A DNA stretch of 11,019 nucleotides, from contig JAFYUA010000159.1 of the NCBI GenBank assembly GCA_017549745.1, forward strand, positions 1 to 11,019, read 5' to 3'. Of the stretch, positions 1 to 6,098 are shown piece by piece. The notes under the pieces were generated by a model. It was given only the letters and a program-made list of their open reading frames with translations, searched no databases and had not been told where the DNA came from. The stretch comes from Clostridia bacterium (GTDB lineage: Bacteria; Bacillota; Clostridia; UMGS1810). Each line of letters begins with the position of its first letter. Position 1 is the stretch's first letter. The translations under genes and the position numbers were made by a program.

Positions 1-536
1 CAGCCACCCTCAGAGACTGCAACCATGCCGTGAGGAATGATGCTGTTATAGAATATAGCGTCGCCTTCGTTGAGCACATCTATGTGATTTCCTACCTGAA
101 CCTTGAGCGAGCCTTTGACTATAACATCAAATTCCTGACCGTTGTGTGAGCTTAGAGCAATAGGAGCGTTTTGCTCTTCTTCAATATATGGAAATTTAAC
201 GAGAAAAGGCTCTGCCAATTTTCCTCTGAATTTGGGCGCGAGGTTATCGTATTCCACACCATGCTTTTTCAAAATTTTAAGGCCTTCGCCTTTTCTTGTG
301 ATTGCAAATGAGGTAAGAGTTGAGCTTGTGCCTTCAAGCAAATCTACAACCTCAACACCGCAAGCCTTAGCACATTTGTAAATAAAAGTGAAGCTGAAAT
401 CGGTTTCACCCTCTTCCAGAAGCTTGTAATCTTCTGCCGACACACCTGTGAGCTTTGCAAGCTCTTCGGGGGTGTATCCTTTTGCTTCGCGCAGATCTTT
501 GATTCTGCCTGCAACTTCTTTCAAACTGTAATCCAT
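1..536 (-). CDS. XRE-family regulator with C-terminal cupin domain (3' end outside window)
   Basis: Reading leftwards from ATG at 536 gives 178 codons without a stop, and the gene runs off the left edge. Residues about 8-63 form an XRE/Cro-type helix-turn-helix (IKDLREAKGYTPEELAKLTG, then VSAEDYKLLEEGE). A cupin sensor barrel follows from about residue 120; its visible part has SSHNGQEFDVIVKGSLKV, then HIDVLNEGDAIFYN and PHGM, the usual HxxxE(F) and G...PH pattern. Such proteins are DNA-binding regulators that probably bind a small ligand in the cupin. The start is supported by GAGGAG about ten bases upstream. The gene lies behind a T-box leader (576-860), so a tRNA-charging signal controls it or the genes after it. 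In Clostridia, regulators of this architecture often precede an AMP-forming acyl-CoA ligase and sometimes indolepyruvate/2-oxoacid ferredoxin oxidoreductase genes; that is from memory and cannot be checked here. Confidence 0.85.
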   Translation of the reverse strand, partial: MDYSLKEVAGRIKDLREAKGYTPEELAKLTGVSAEDYKLLEEGETDFSFTFIYKCAKACGVEVVDLLEGTSSTLTSFAITRKGEGLKILKKHGVEYDNLAPKFRGKLAEPFLVKFPYIEEEQNAPIALSSHNGQEFDVIVKGSLKVQVGNHIDVLNEGDAIFYNSIIPHGMVAVSEGG

Positions 537-575
537 TGTTTTAGTCTCCTCTCTGGTTACTAATTTGAATAAAAC

Positions 576-610
576 AAAAAACTCGTCTCAAAGAGAACTT
601 TGAGACGAGT
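576..610 (-). terminator. T-box attenuator terminator
   Basis: Arms ACTCGTCTCAAAG and CTTTGAGACGAGT pair perfectly over 13 bp around a four-base loop (581-610). On the minus strand the hairpin is followed by a run of T (580-576). It lies just after the T-box antiterminator sequence and before the regulator gene, which is the standard arrangement for transcription attenuation. Confidence 0.93.
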
Positions 611-860
611 CATAATAACCCGCGGTACCACTCAAATTACGAAACATAAAATTTTCGTCACTTACCGGGCTCTATCAAGCCCTTTGCCTTTACGCAGCAA
701 TACGGAAGGAGTCTACTCAGGCTAAGCCCTTTCGGTCCTCCGACTCAGAGGTGATAAGTCATTGGAAAGCTCAGCCATTGCCTCGCACCACACGGCAACT
801 CTCTCAAGGCTTCACAATCCGACCGTCCTCGTCACAGTCGTTGTTGTGATATTCAAATTT
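576..860 (-). promoter_or_regulatory. T-box riboswitch leader, probable isoleucine specifier (ATC)
   Basis: Read on the minus strand. The conserved T-box AATTTGAGTGGTACCGCGGG lies at 638-619 and provides the UGGU bulge that pairs with an uncharged ACCA tRNA end. It is followed by a perfect terminator hairpin, with which the antiterminator competes. Stem I runs from about 840: CGACT (840-836) pairs with AGTCG (745-741), GAGG with CCTC (751-748), ATTG (818-815) with CAAT (764-761), and TTGCC with GGCAA around the distal loop. GAGAGAG at 805-799 is the usual AG-bulge region. The 3' strand of the specifier loop is GACTTATCA, which puts ATC (755-753) directly before the conserved purine and the ACC context. 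ATC is an isoleucine codon. A further stem, GGGCT/AGCCC, lies at 682-667. The T-box identity is firm; the ATC reading is moderately sure. TTA (leucine) or CTC (leucine) are the main alternatives. Confidence 0.93.
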
Positions 861-866
861 GTGATT

Positions 867-895
867 ATTATACTACTTGAATTTTTATTTGTCAA
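867..895 (-). promoter_or_regulatory. Strong sigma-A promoter of the T-box operon
   Basis: On the minus strand TTGACA (895-890) and TATAAT (872-867) are both perfect consensus, separated by 17 bases. The predicted transcription start is near 860, just before stem I of the T-box. The -35 box lies only eight bases past the stop of the upstream phosphatase gene, so the phosphatase transcript may read into this unit as well; I see no terminator between them. Confidence 0.9.
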
Positions 896-903
896 TAGTT
901 TTT

Positions 904-1365
904 TCAAAATTTTTCATGTTGCATTATGAAGTCAAGCAGACCCTTGCAGCCCATCACCACATCATCATATGTCAGGTCAAAGTTGCCTGTGTACCATGGG
1001 TCGGCAATGTCGCCTCCGAGTGCAAAATCAAGGAGCTTGTGCACCTTTGAGTCGGTATCATTTCCAATTATCTTCAAAAGATTGCGCCTGTTGTTTGAAT
1101 CCATAACCACAATGTAGTCAAAGCGTGAGTAGTCAGCATTTTTAAACTGCACAGCCCTCTTGCCATCGGCAGATATGCCCACCTCGGCAAGTTTGCGCTT
1201 TGTGCCATAGTGCACGCCATTGCCTATCTCTTCAGTGCTCGTTGCCGATGAGCATATTTCAAAGTGCTCGGCAATGCCTGCCTTTTTTACCATGTCTTTA
1301 AACACAAATTCTGCCATCGGACTTCTGCATATGTTGCCGTGGCACACAAAGTTTATTTTTATCAT
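904..1365 (-). CDS. Low-molecular-weight protein tyrosine phosphatase
   Basis: This 153-residue protein matches the usual family length (about 150). The N-terminus carries the phosphate-binding C-x5-R loop as VCHGNICRS, with nucleophile Cys8 and Arg14. The general acid is Asp122 in ADPWYTG, matching the family DPW/Y motif near the C-terminus. It should hydrolyse phosphotyrosine (or phosphoarginine in some Firmicutes) in the cytoplasm; the substrate cannot be told from sequence. GGAG sits eight bases before the ATG at 1365. A promoter is visible upstream (TTGATT, 17 bases, TAGAAT). No tyrosine kinase gene is near, and the gene stands alone between its own promoter and the T-box promoter. Confidence 0.95.
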   Translation of the reverse strand: MIKINFVCHGNICRSPMAEFVFKDMVKKAGIAEHFEICSSATSTEEIGNGVHYGTKRKLAEVGISADGKRAVQFKNADYSRFDYIVVMDSNNRRNLLKIIGNDTDSKVHKLLDFALGGDIADPWYTGNFDLTYDDVVMGCKGLLDFIMQHEKF

Positions 1366-1386
1366 GTTATCAACTCCAATAGATAT

Positions 1387-1415
1387 ATTCTATCAGCACC
1401 AAGCCGAAAAATCAA
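1387..1415 (-). promoter_or_regulatory. Probable promoter of the phosphatase gene
   Basis: On the minus strand TTGATT (1415-1410) and TAGAAT (1392-1387) are separated by 17 bases, about 22 bases before the ATG at 1365. It is divergent from the promoter of the decarboxylase subunit genes. Confidence 0.65.
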
Positions 1416-1447
1416 CACTTAATATGCTTCATAAACAGATATTTGTC

Positions 1448-1477
1448 TTGAAACAATCATAAACTGAATATTATAAA
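1448..1477 (+). promoter_or_regulatory. Probable promoter of the decarboxylase beta/gamma pair
   Basis: TTGAAA (1448-1453) and TATAAA (1472-1477) are separated by 18 bases; TATTAT at 1469 is an alternative -10. The next gene begins at 1494 behind AGAGGTG, so the leader is very short. Confidence 0.55.
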
Positions 1478-1493
1478 TTTAAAGAGGTGTGTT

Positions 1494-2633
1494 ATGAGTT
1501 TTTTGTTAGACGGTTTTATGGCGGTAACATGGCAGCAGGTCATTATGTATGTGGTTGGCATACTATTAATTTATCTTGCAATTAAGAAAAACTATGAGCC
1601 TTCATTGCTGCTTCCAATGGGATTTGGTGCAATATTGGTCAATCTTCCGTTTTCGGGAGTGCTCAATCATACGATAGAGGGCATTGGCGAAGTGAATGGG
1701 ATTATTGAGTGGTTATATGATGTGGGCATAGCCACATCAGAAGCAATGCCGCTTCTATTGTTCATTGGTATTGGAGCAATGATTGACTTCGGTCCGCTTC
1801 TTTCAAATCCCAAGATGTTTATGTTTGGCGCCGCGGCACAATTCGGCATATTCTTTGTTGTTATAGTGGCGGTAATCCTTGGCTTTGATTTGAAAGATGC
1901 TGCTTCAATCGGCATTATCGGCGCTGCCGACGGACCCACATCTATTTTGGTGTCGCAAGTGCTCAAATCAAAATATATAGGTCAGATAGCCGTTGCGGCA
2001 TATTCCTACATGGCTCTGGTTCCCATCGTTCAGCCTATTGCAATCAAAGCAGTCACCACCCAAAAAGAGCGACAAATCAAAATGCCCTACAATCCTGCCA
2101 ATGTGTCAAAAGGTTTGAGAATTGCTTTCCCGATAATGGTGACCTTTATTGCGGGCTTTGTTGCACCTGCATCTGTGGCTCTTGTGGGTTTTCTTATGTT
2201 TGGCAACCTTTTGAGAGAGTGCGGCGTGCTTGGTTCATTGTCAGAAACTGCACAAAAAATACTGCCAAATCTTGTCACGCTTCTTTTGGGCATAACAATT
2301 TCATTCAGCATGATTGCAGAACAATTTGTAACAATTCAAACTCTTTTCATTATGGCTCTTGGTCTTGTTGCATTTGTGTTTGACACCGTTGGCGGTGTGC
2401 TTTTTGCAAAATTTATCAATCTTTTTACAAGCAATAAAATCAACCCCATGGTTGGAGCAGCAGGCATCTCTGCTTTTCCCATGTCGGCTCGTGTGGTGCA
2501 AAAGCTTGGTCAGAGGGAGGATGCGCAAAACTTTCTGCTTATGCATGCAGTAGGGGCAAATGTTGCAGGGCAGATTGCATCAGTTCTTGCAGGCGGAATG
2601 ATACTCAATCTTACTGCGCAATTAATTAAGTAA
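1494..2633 (+). CDS. Sodium-translocating decarboxylase beta subunit (OadB/MmdB/GcdB family)
   Basis: The 379-residue, very hydrophobic protein carries the family signature GIIGAADGPTSI at residues 140-151. Its Asp146 corresponds to the conserved membrane Asp (region IIIa) needed for sodium transport. The C-terminal part has the typical SAFPMSARVVQ, then LMHAVGANVAGQIASVLAGG. The beta subunit is the membrane channel that decarboxylates carboxybiotin and exports sodium. Length and both ends match the family, and AGAGGTG precedes the ATG. A small gamma-subunit gene follows 14 bases later. No alpha (carboxyltransferase) or biotin-carrier gene is in the window, so oxaloacetate, methylmalonyl-CoA and glutaconyl-CoA all remain possible substrates. 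For that reason I give no gene symbol. Confidence 0.95.
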   Translation: MSFLLDGFMAVTWQQVIMYVVGILLIYLAIKKNYEPSLLLPMGFGAILVNLPFSGVLNHTIEGIGEVNGIIEWLYDVGIATSEAMPLLLFIGIGAMIDFGPLLSNPKMFMFGAAAQFGIFFVVIVAVILGFDLKDAASIGIIGAADGPTSILVSQVLKSKYIGQIAVAAYSYMALVPIVQPIAIKAVTTQKERQIKMPYNPANVSKGLRIAFPIMVTFIAGFVAPASVALVGFLMFGNLLRECGVLGSLSETAQKILPNLVTLLLGITISFSMIAEQFVTIQTLFIMALGLVAFVFDTVGGVLFAKFINLFTSNKINPMVGAAGISAFPMSARVVQKLGQREDAQNFLLMHAVGANVAGQIASVLAGGMILNLTAQLIK

Positions 2634-2647
2634 AGGGGATATGAAGA

Positions 2648-2773
2648 ATGAATCATGCAGATTTAATGCCTGCAATAAAGCTTATGGCGCAGGGAATGAC
2701 AGGCATCTTCATTGTGATGGCTGTCATTTATGTTGTTGTATCTTTATTGATACGATTTTCAAATAAAGACTGA
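2648..2773 (+). CDS. Small OadG-like gamma subunit of the sodium-pump decarboxylase (41 aa)
   Basis: ATG at 2648 opens a 41-codon frame ending in TGA at 2771-2773, preceded by AGGGGA with eight bases of spacing. The peptide begins MNHADLMPAIKLMAQGMTG and continues as one hydrophobic helix (IFIVMAVIYVVVSLLI, residues 20-35), ending RFSNKD. The GM(T)GIFxVMAVIYVVVxLL pattern resembles the N-terminal membrane segment of OadG/MmdD gamma chains, which help assemble the alpha and beta subunits. Usual OadG proteins are about 80-100 residues with a charged or Pro/Ala-rich tail, so this is a minimal, membrane-anchor-only version. It lies 14 bases after the beta subunit gene and is surely co-transcribed. 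Another ATG at 2641 is in a different frame and has poor spacing. Confidence 0.82.
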   Translation: MNHADLMPAIKLMAQGMTGIFIVMAVIYVVVSLLIRFSNKD

Positions 2774-2786
2774 AAACTATTGCCGA

Positions 2787-2815
2787 TTGCAATATTTGGC
2801 GGATTGTGGTATAAT
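2787..2815 (+). promoter_or_regulatory. Near-consensus promoter entering the hairpin array
   Basis: TTGCAA (2787-2792) and a perfect TATAAT (2810-2815) are separated by 17 bases. The predicted start near 2822 lies inside the first hairpin, so the transcript would begin with the hairpin array and run into the four-helix-bundle gene. Confidence 0.8.
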
Positions 2816-2999
2816 GATTTCATCGAAGATGAAATCATTGAATTGCCTTCGGCATGAATTGAAATCAAAGATTTCATGAATTGAGCCTTACGGCTCATGA
2901 ATTGCACTTCGTGCATTATAAAGGCAATTCAATTCATGGAGCGTAAGCGAGAAATCATGGCGGAACGCCAATTCATGACAACGATTGTTGTCAATTCAT
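2816..2999 (+). repeat. Array of small hairpins with ATGAATT / AATTCAT linkers
   Basis: The hairpins, in order, are: arms GATTTCATC/GATGAAATC with loop GAA (2816-2836); GCC/GGC with TTC (2845-2853); GAAATC/GATTTC with AAA (2861-2875); GAGCC/GGCTC with TTAC (2883-2896); GCAC/GTGC with TTC (2904-2914); a weak GC/GC with GTAA (2942-2949); GGCG/CGCC with GAA (2959-2969); and GACAAC/GTTGTC with GATT (2977-2992). Linkers in the left half are ATGAATT (2854, 2876, 2897; variant ATTGAATT at 2837). In the right half they are the reverse complement AATTCAT (2931, 2970, 2993). Loops invert too (TTC and TTAC left; GAA and GTAA right). ATTGAATTGCC (2837-2847) can also pair over 11 bp with GGCAATTCAAT (2923-2933). 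The region is non-coding and ends 16 bases before the next ATG. Confidence 0.85.
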
Positions 3000-3015
3000 T
3001 TAATGGAGAAAAGAT

Positions 3016-3372
3016 ATGAAAGAGAATAAACTTGTAGATTTGTCAAAACAATTTGCGGTTGATATTATAAATCTTTGTGCTGAAATCAAAGAAAACAGAA
3101 GAAGTAATGTGTTGTTGAATCAACTCTTAAGAAGTGGAACAAGTATTGGTGCCAATATTCATGAGGCAAATTATGCAGCAAGTAAAGCGGATTTTATAAA
3201 TAAATTTCAAATTGCATTAAAAGAATGTTATGAAAGCGATTATTGGTTAGGACTTTTTAAAGACACTAAAATGATAACCGAGTATGAATATTCTGATATG
3301 TATGAAAAATGCAGTAAAATTAGAAGATTACTTATTGCTTCTGTAACTACTGCAAAAACTAAGGAGAAATAA
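3016..3372 (+). CDS. Four-helix-bundle protein (S23 / 23S rRNA intervening-sequence family)
   Basis: The 118-residue protein has the family hallmarks: an N-terminal helix with LVDLSKQFAVDIINLC, the central LLNQLLRSGTSIGANIHEAN, ADFINKFQIALKECYESDYWL, and a C-terminal helix with EKCSKIRRLLIASV. The R-S-G-T-S-I-G-A-N-I-x-E-A stretch is diagnostic. Related proteins are encoded inside 23S rRNA intervening sequences, and the DGR accessory protein Avd shares the fold and binds nucleic acid as a pentamer. No rRNA or reverse transcriptase is near here. The molecular role of free-standing copies is unknown; nucleic-acid binding is likely from the fold. GGAG lies seven bases before the ATG. Two of its 60-base stretches counted by hand are 27-28% GC, against about 40-50% in genes on either side, which suggests transfer. 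A structured hairpin array lies directly upstream. Confidence 0.9.
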   Translation: MKENKLVDLSKQFAVDIINLCAEIKENRRSNVLLNQLLRSGTSIGANIHEANYAASKADFINKFQIALKECYESDYWLGLFKDTKMITEYEYSDMYEKCSKIRRLLIASVTTAKTKEK

Positions 3373-3374
3373 TT

Positions 3375-3884
3375 TTGAGTGTAATTTTGATTTGCGGACT
3401 TAATGGTAGCGGAAAGACAACGCTTGGAATAAAATTAGCTAACGCACTTGGTTTTCAATTTCTTAATGATGAAGATTATTATTTTTTGAAATCAGATATC
3501 CCTTTTTCTAAAAGTCGTACTGATGAGGAAGTAAGAGAATTTATTACCTCATATATCGAACAACACAAAAATGTTGTGCTTATCGCAACACGAGGAGACC
3601 TTGGAGATAAAATAAATTCGTTTTATGATTATGTTATTTATCTTTCTGCTCCTGTTGAACTTCGCCTTTCACGAATAAAAAAGCGAGAGTATGACAGATT
3701 TGGTGAAAGAGTATTAGAAGGTGGGGATATGTACGAGCAACAAAAGGTTTTTCATAATTTTGTTGCAGCTCGTACAACAGAAAAAATTGAAAAGTGGTTG
3801 AACACACTTTCATGTAGGGTGATAAAGTTAGATGGTTCAAAACCGATAGATGATAATGCTGAATTCATAAAAAAACAGTTATGA
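3375..3884 (+). CDS. P-loop kinase-like protein (adenylate/shikimate-kinase fold)
   Basis: The 169-residue protein starts with a beta strand and Walker A (SVILICGLNGSGKTT; Lys14, Thr15), then LGIKLANALGFQFLNDEDYY, where the Asp/Glu pair is typical for a substrate- or Mg-binding site in small-molecule kinases. A lid-like basic segment RLSRIKKREYDRFGERV follows in the middle, as in nucleotide and shikimate kinases. The substrate is unknown. The start is TTG at 3375, supported by AGGAG at 3362-3366 with eight bases of spacing and by the Walker strand beginning right after it; no ATG could replace it without losing Walker A. It begins two bases after the four-helix-bundle stop codon, so the two are translationally linked. 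Base composition is AT-rich like its partner. Alternatives are a nucleoside kinase or a nucleic-acid end kinase. Confidence 0.8.
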   Translation: MSVILICGLNGSGKTTLGIKLANALGFQFLNDEDYYFLKSDIPFSKSRTDEEVREFITSYIEQHKNVVLIATRGDLGDKINSFYDYVIYLSAPVELRLSRIKKREYDRFGERVLEGGDMYEQQKVFHNFVAARTTEKIEKWLNTLSCRVIKLDGSKPIDDNAEFIKKQL

Positions 3885-3964
3885 CTCTGCATCTTTCCTA
3901 TCACCTAATTGTAAAATAAATTCTCAATATCATATCAAGTTTTGCAGGATATGGTATTAATGCT

Positions 3965-3993
3965 TTGCTGAACTGACATGACACAAGTATATG
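3965..3993 (+). promoter_or_regulatory. Possible promoter of the C39-like gene
   Basis: TTGCTG (3965-3970) and TATATG (3988-3993) are separated by 17 bases in the 150-base gap before the next gene. The match is only fair, and no terminator is visible after the kinase gene. Confidence 0.35.
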
Positions 3994-4034
3994 ATGTCGA
4001 ATGCTGTAAAATTATTTAAAAGGAGTTTATTTAA

Positions 4035-4697
4035 ATGAATACTATAGATTATAAATATACCGGAAATACAAAAGAGCCTGCTATTATTACACGGGATAAC
4101 TGTTCTACTTATGTGTGGATTCAGCAGGAATGGGAATCTGGAGAATATGCGAAATTTATTCAAAGAAACGGATGTGGTCACTGTTGTACAGCAATGGCGC
4201 TCAATTTGAACGGCATTACAATAAACCCTCATGAGGAGTATTGTCTTTGTAGAGAGTTGTGGGGTGCACCGCGTATGGGCGAACCAATTTATGAGGGCAA
4301 TTTTTTGAGCGAAACCGGAATTGCAGAAATAATAAGGCATTATGGGATTCCTGCACAGGCCTTTGGTATTGAAAAAGGAAAAGCATATGAAGCCTCTATA
4401 TTTATAGAAAATGAGCTTTTATCCGGTAAACAGGTTATTATTTGGTCGCACCCGTCAGATAAACTTACCGATAATCCTTTTTCGCCCGGTGAACATTATA
4501 TATTGGCTGTGGGATTTGCTAAGGATGGCAAAATTCTGATAGCTAACAGTTCCAAACGGTCTAAAGCGGAAAACGGAATACAGTTTGCAGACCGCGAAAC
4601 GATAGAAAAGGTCCTTTTTGAAGGAACGGAAACCACAGATTATACATGGGGAAGGTACGATTTTGCAAAAAGCGGTGCTTTTGTGGTTGTAGGGTGA
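4035..4697 (+). CDS. C39-like papain-fold cysteine peptidase family protein
   Basis: The 220-residue protein contains NGCGHCCTAM at residues 45-54, matching the GCGP(T/A)xxAM nucleophile motif of C39-like peptidases (Cys47), with His replacing the usual Pro. The expected catalytic His is His154 in GEHYILAVGF, and Asn171 in KILIANSS takes the Asp/Asn position. All three elements are in the family order with usual spacing, so activity is plausible. There is no signal peptide, membrane segment, ABC transporter domain or adjacent bacteriocin precursor, so it is probably cytoplasmic and not a leader peptidase for an exported peptide encoded here. AGGAG precedes the ATG by nine bases. The gene is flanked by gaps of 150 and 176 bases and appears to be monocistronic. 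The substrate is unknown. Confidence 0.78.
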   Translation: MNTIDYKYTGNTKEPAIITRDNCSTYVWIQQEWESGEYAKFIQRNGCGHCCTAMALNLNGITINPHEEYCLCRELWGAPRMGEPIYEGNFLSETGIAEIIRHYGIPAQAFGIEKGKAYEASIFIENELLSGKQVIIWSHPSDKLTDNPFSPGEHYILAVGFAKDGKILIANSSKRSKAENGIQFADRETIEKVLFEGTETTDYTWGRYDFAKSGAFVVVG

Positions 4698-4873
4698 GCA
4701 CTTACTGCAAGACCGGTAAGAACGATTATGGTGCTCAATATCGGCATCTAAATTATACAGTCTTTGTATACTGAAAAAGGTTTGCATCTAAACCTTATGC
4801 CTCGCAATGCTAAAAACTTGGCATCCAGATTACATGGCATTCATATTCATGAATTCCAAAAGGAGACCAACTA

Positions 4874-5269
4874 ATGAAAAAAGATTCACTACTGCAAATG
4901 ATAAAATTTACACTTTTTTCAGTTTCAGCCGGGATAGTGCAGGTTGTATCCTTTGCAATGTTTAATGAACTTTTTAAATGGACATACTGGGCATCGTATT
5001 TGAGTGCTCTTATTTTGTCAATAATATGGAACTTCACACTTAACAGGCAATACACTTTTAAATCTGCGGCCAATATCCCTGTTGCCATGGCAAAGCTTTT
5101 TGGGTTTTATATAGTTTTCACTCCGTTGTCCACCTGGTTTGGGCACTTGGCAGAAAGCGGCGGAACAAACGACTATATAATCCTTTTGGTAACAATGCTT
5201 TCAAATTTTGTGCTTGAATTTTTGTATTCTAAATTTGTTATCTATAAAAATCAGGAAAATACAAGATGA
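4874..5269 (+). CDS. GtrA family membrane protein
   Basis: The 131-residue protein has four predicted membrane helices. It carries the family landmarks MIKFTLFSVSAGIVQVVSF at the N-terminus, the helix 2 end SIIWNFTLNRQYTFK (S..WNF.LNR.YTF) and the C-terminal ExxYSKFVIYKN. GtrA proteins act in transfer of lipid-linked sugars across the membrane, classically flipping undecaprenyl-phosphate-glucose for envelope or O-antigen modification. No glycosyltransferase GtrB partner lies here, so the carried lipid is unknown. AGGAG sits about nine bases before the ATG. It is the first gene of an apparent operon with the PlsC-like and PAP2-like genes, which supports a job in envelope lipid handling. Confidence 0.93.
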   Translation: MKKDSLLQMIKFTLFSVSAGIVQVVSFAMFNELFKWTYWASYLSALILSIIWNFTLNRQYTFKSAANIPVAMAKLFGFYIVFTPLSTWFGHLAESGGTNDYIILLVTMLSNFVLEFLYSKFVIYKNQENTR

Positions 5270-5336
5270 ATACAACTAAAAAACAGAAAGGAATCGGGTG
5301 TTTTGAATATAAGTCATAACACTTGGGGATATCATA

Positions 5337-6098
5337 TTGAACAAACAAAAGAAAAAACCATTACTTTTTAAAATCATTATATACTTACTGCGCATATTCT
5401 CTCCCAAAATGGAGATAGTTGGCGATGAAAATCTCCCCGACGATTCTTGCGTTATTATTGGCAACCATGCACAGATTTATGGCCCGATTGCATGCGAACT
5501 ATATTTTTCAGACGATTATCATACCTGGTGTGCAGCACCTATGATGAAGCTGAAAGAAGTTCCGACATACGCTTATCAGGATTTTTGGTCACAAAAGCCA
5601 ACATTTTTACGACCGTTTTTCAAGCTTGCTTCCTATATAATTGCGCCTTTGTCCGTACTTCTTTTTAACAATGCGCGCACTATTGCTGTCTACAGGGACA
5701 ATCGGGTGTTGAGAACATTCAGAGAAACCATTGCTATGCTTCAAGATAAAAATAATGTTGTTATTTTCCCTGAGCATGATAAGAAACATAATAATATAAT
5801 TTATGATTTTCAGGAAGGCTTTGTGGATGTGGCTCGTTTATATTATAAACGAACAGGCAAGGAGTTATATTTTGTGCCTCTCTATGTAGCTCCCAACATA
5901 GGCAAAATGTGCCTGGGCAAACCTGTGAAATTTTCTGCCGCAACACCTGCCGAGCAAGAACGCCGCCGAATTTGTGATTATTTGATGAATGAGATTACGG
6001 GTATTGCCCGTGATTTACCTGAACACACAGTGATACCTTATCGCAATATGTCTAAGAGGTTATACCCCAAAAACACACAAAAGGAGTCGGAAAAATGA
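5337..6098 (+). CDS. PlsC-like lysophospholipid acyltransferase family protein, variant active site
   Basis: The 253-residue protein has an N-terminal hydrophobic segment (residues 8-22), then an acyltransferase-like block IIGNHAQIYGP at 41-50 and VVIFPEHDKKHNN from 141. PlsC/LPLAT enzymes use an H-x4-D pair (NHxxxxD) and FPEG. Here His44 is kept, but the Asp position is Gly49 and FPEG reads FPEH (144-147). The later RTGKELYFVPLYVAP block agrees with the family fold. It should act at the inner face of the membrane on lipid or lipid-linked substrates, if active. The start is TTG at 5337, eight bases after GGGG; stop codons lie upstream in frame, and the next ATG would cut off the membrane anchor. 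The gene ends in an ATGA overlap with the PAP2-like gene. My recollection is that this altered motif set recurs in clostridial homologues, so it may define a subfamily rather than a broken enzyme. Confidence 0.8.
   Translation: MNKQKKKPLLFKIIIYLLRIFSPKMEIVGDENLPDDSCVIIGNHAQIYGPIACELYFSDDYHTWCAAPMMKLKEVPTYAYQDFWSQKPTFLRPFFKLASYIIAPLSVLLFNNARTIAVYRDNRVLRTFRETIAMLQDKNNVVIFPEHDKKHNNIIYDFQEGFVDVARLYYKRTGKELYFVPLYVAPNIGKMCLGKPVKFSAATPAEQERRRICDYLMNEITGIARDLPEHTVIPYRNMSKRLYPKNTQKESEK

Noticed and set aside
1667..1966. Open frames on the minus strand inside the OadB gene
   Set aside because: They have no ribosome site or recognisable domain and lie opposite a strongly conserved gene, so they are shadows.
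2778..2794. Terminator hairpin TATTGC/GCAATA after the gamma subunit gene
   Set aside because: The stem is six weak pairs with no T-run after it, and it overlaps a good -35 box. It is not convincing as a terminator.
2816..2999. CRISPR array
   Set aside because: The repeats are short palindromes with different arm sequences, joined by 7-8 base linkers. There are no unique 30-base spacers, no constant repeat and no cas genes.
3016..3372. Avd accessory protein of a diversity-generating retroelement
   Set aside because: The fold family is related, but no reverse transcriptase, template repeat or variable repeat is visible in the window.
4845..4854. Palindrome ATTCATGAAT near the GtrA start as another copy of the hairpin-array linker
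   Set aside because: It is a single 10-base AT-rich palindrome without flanking hairpins, and chance is enough to explain it.
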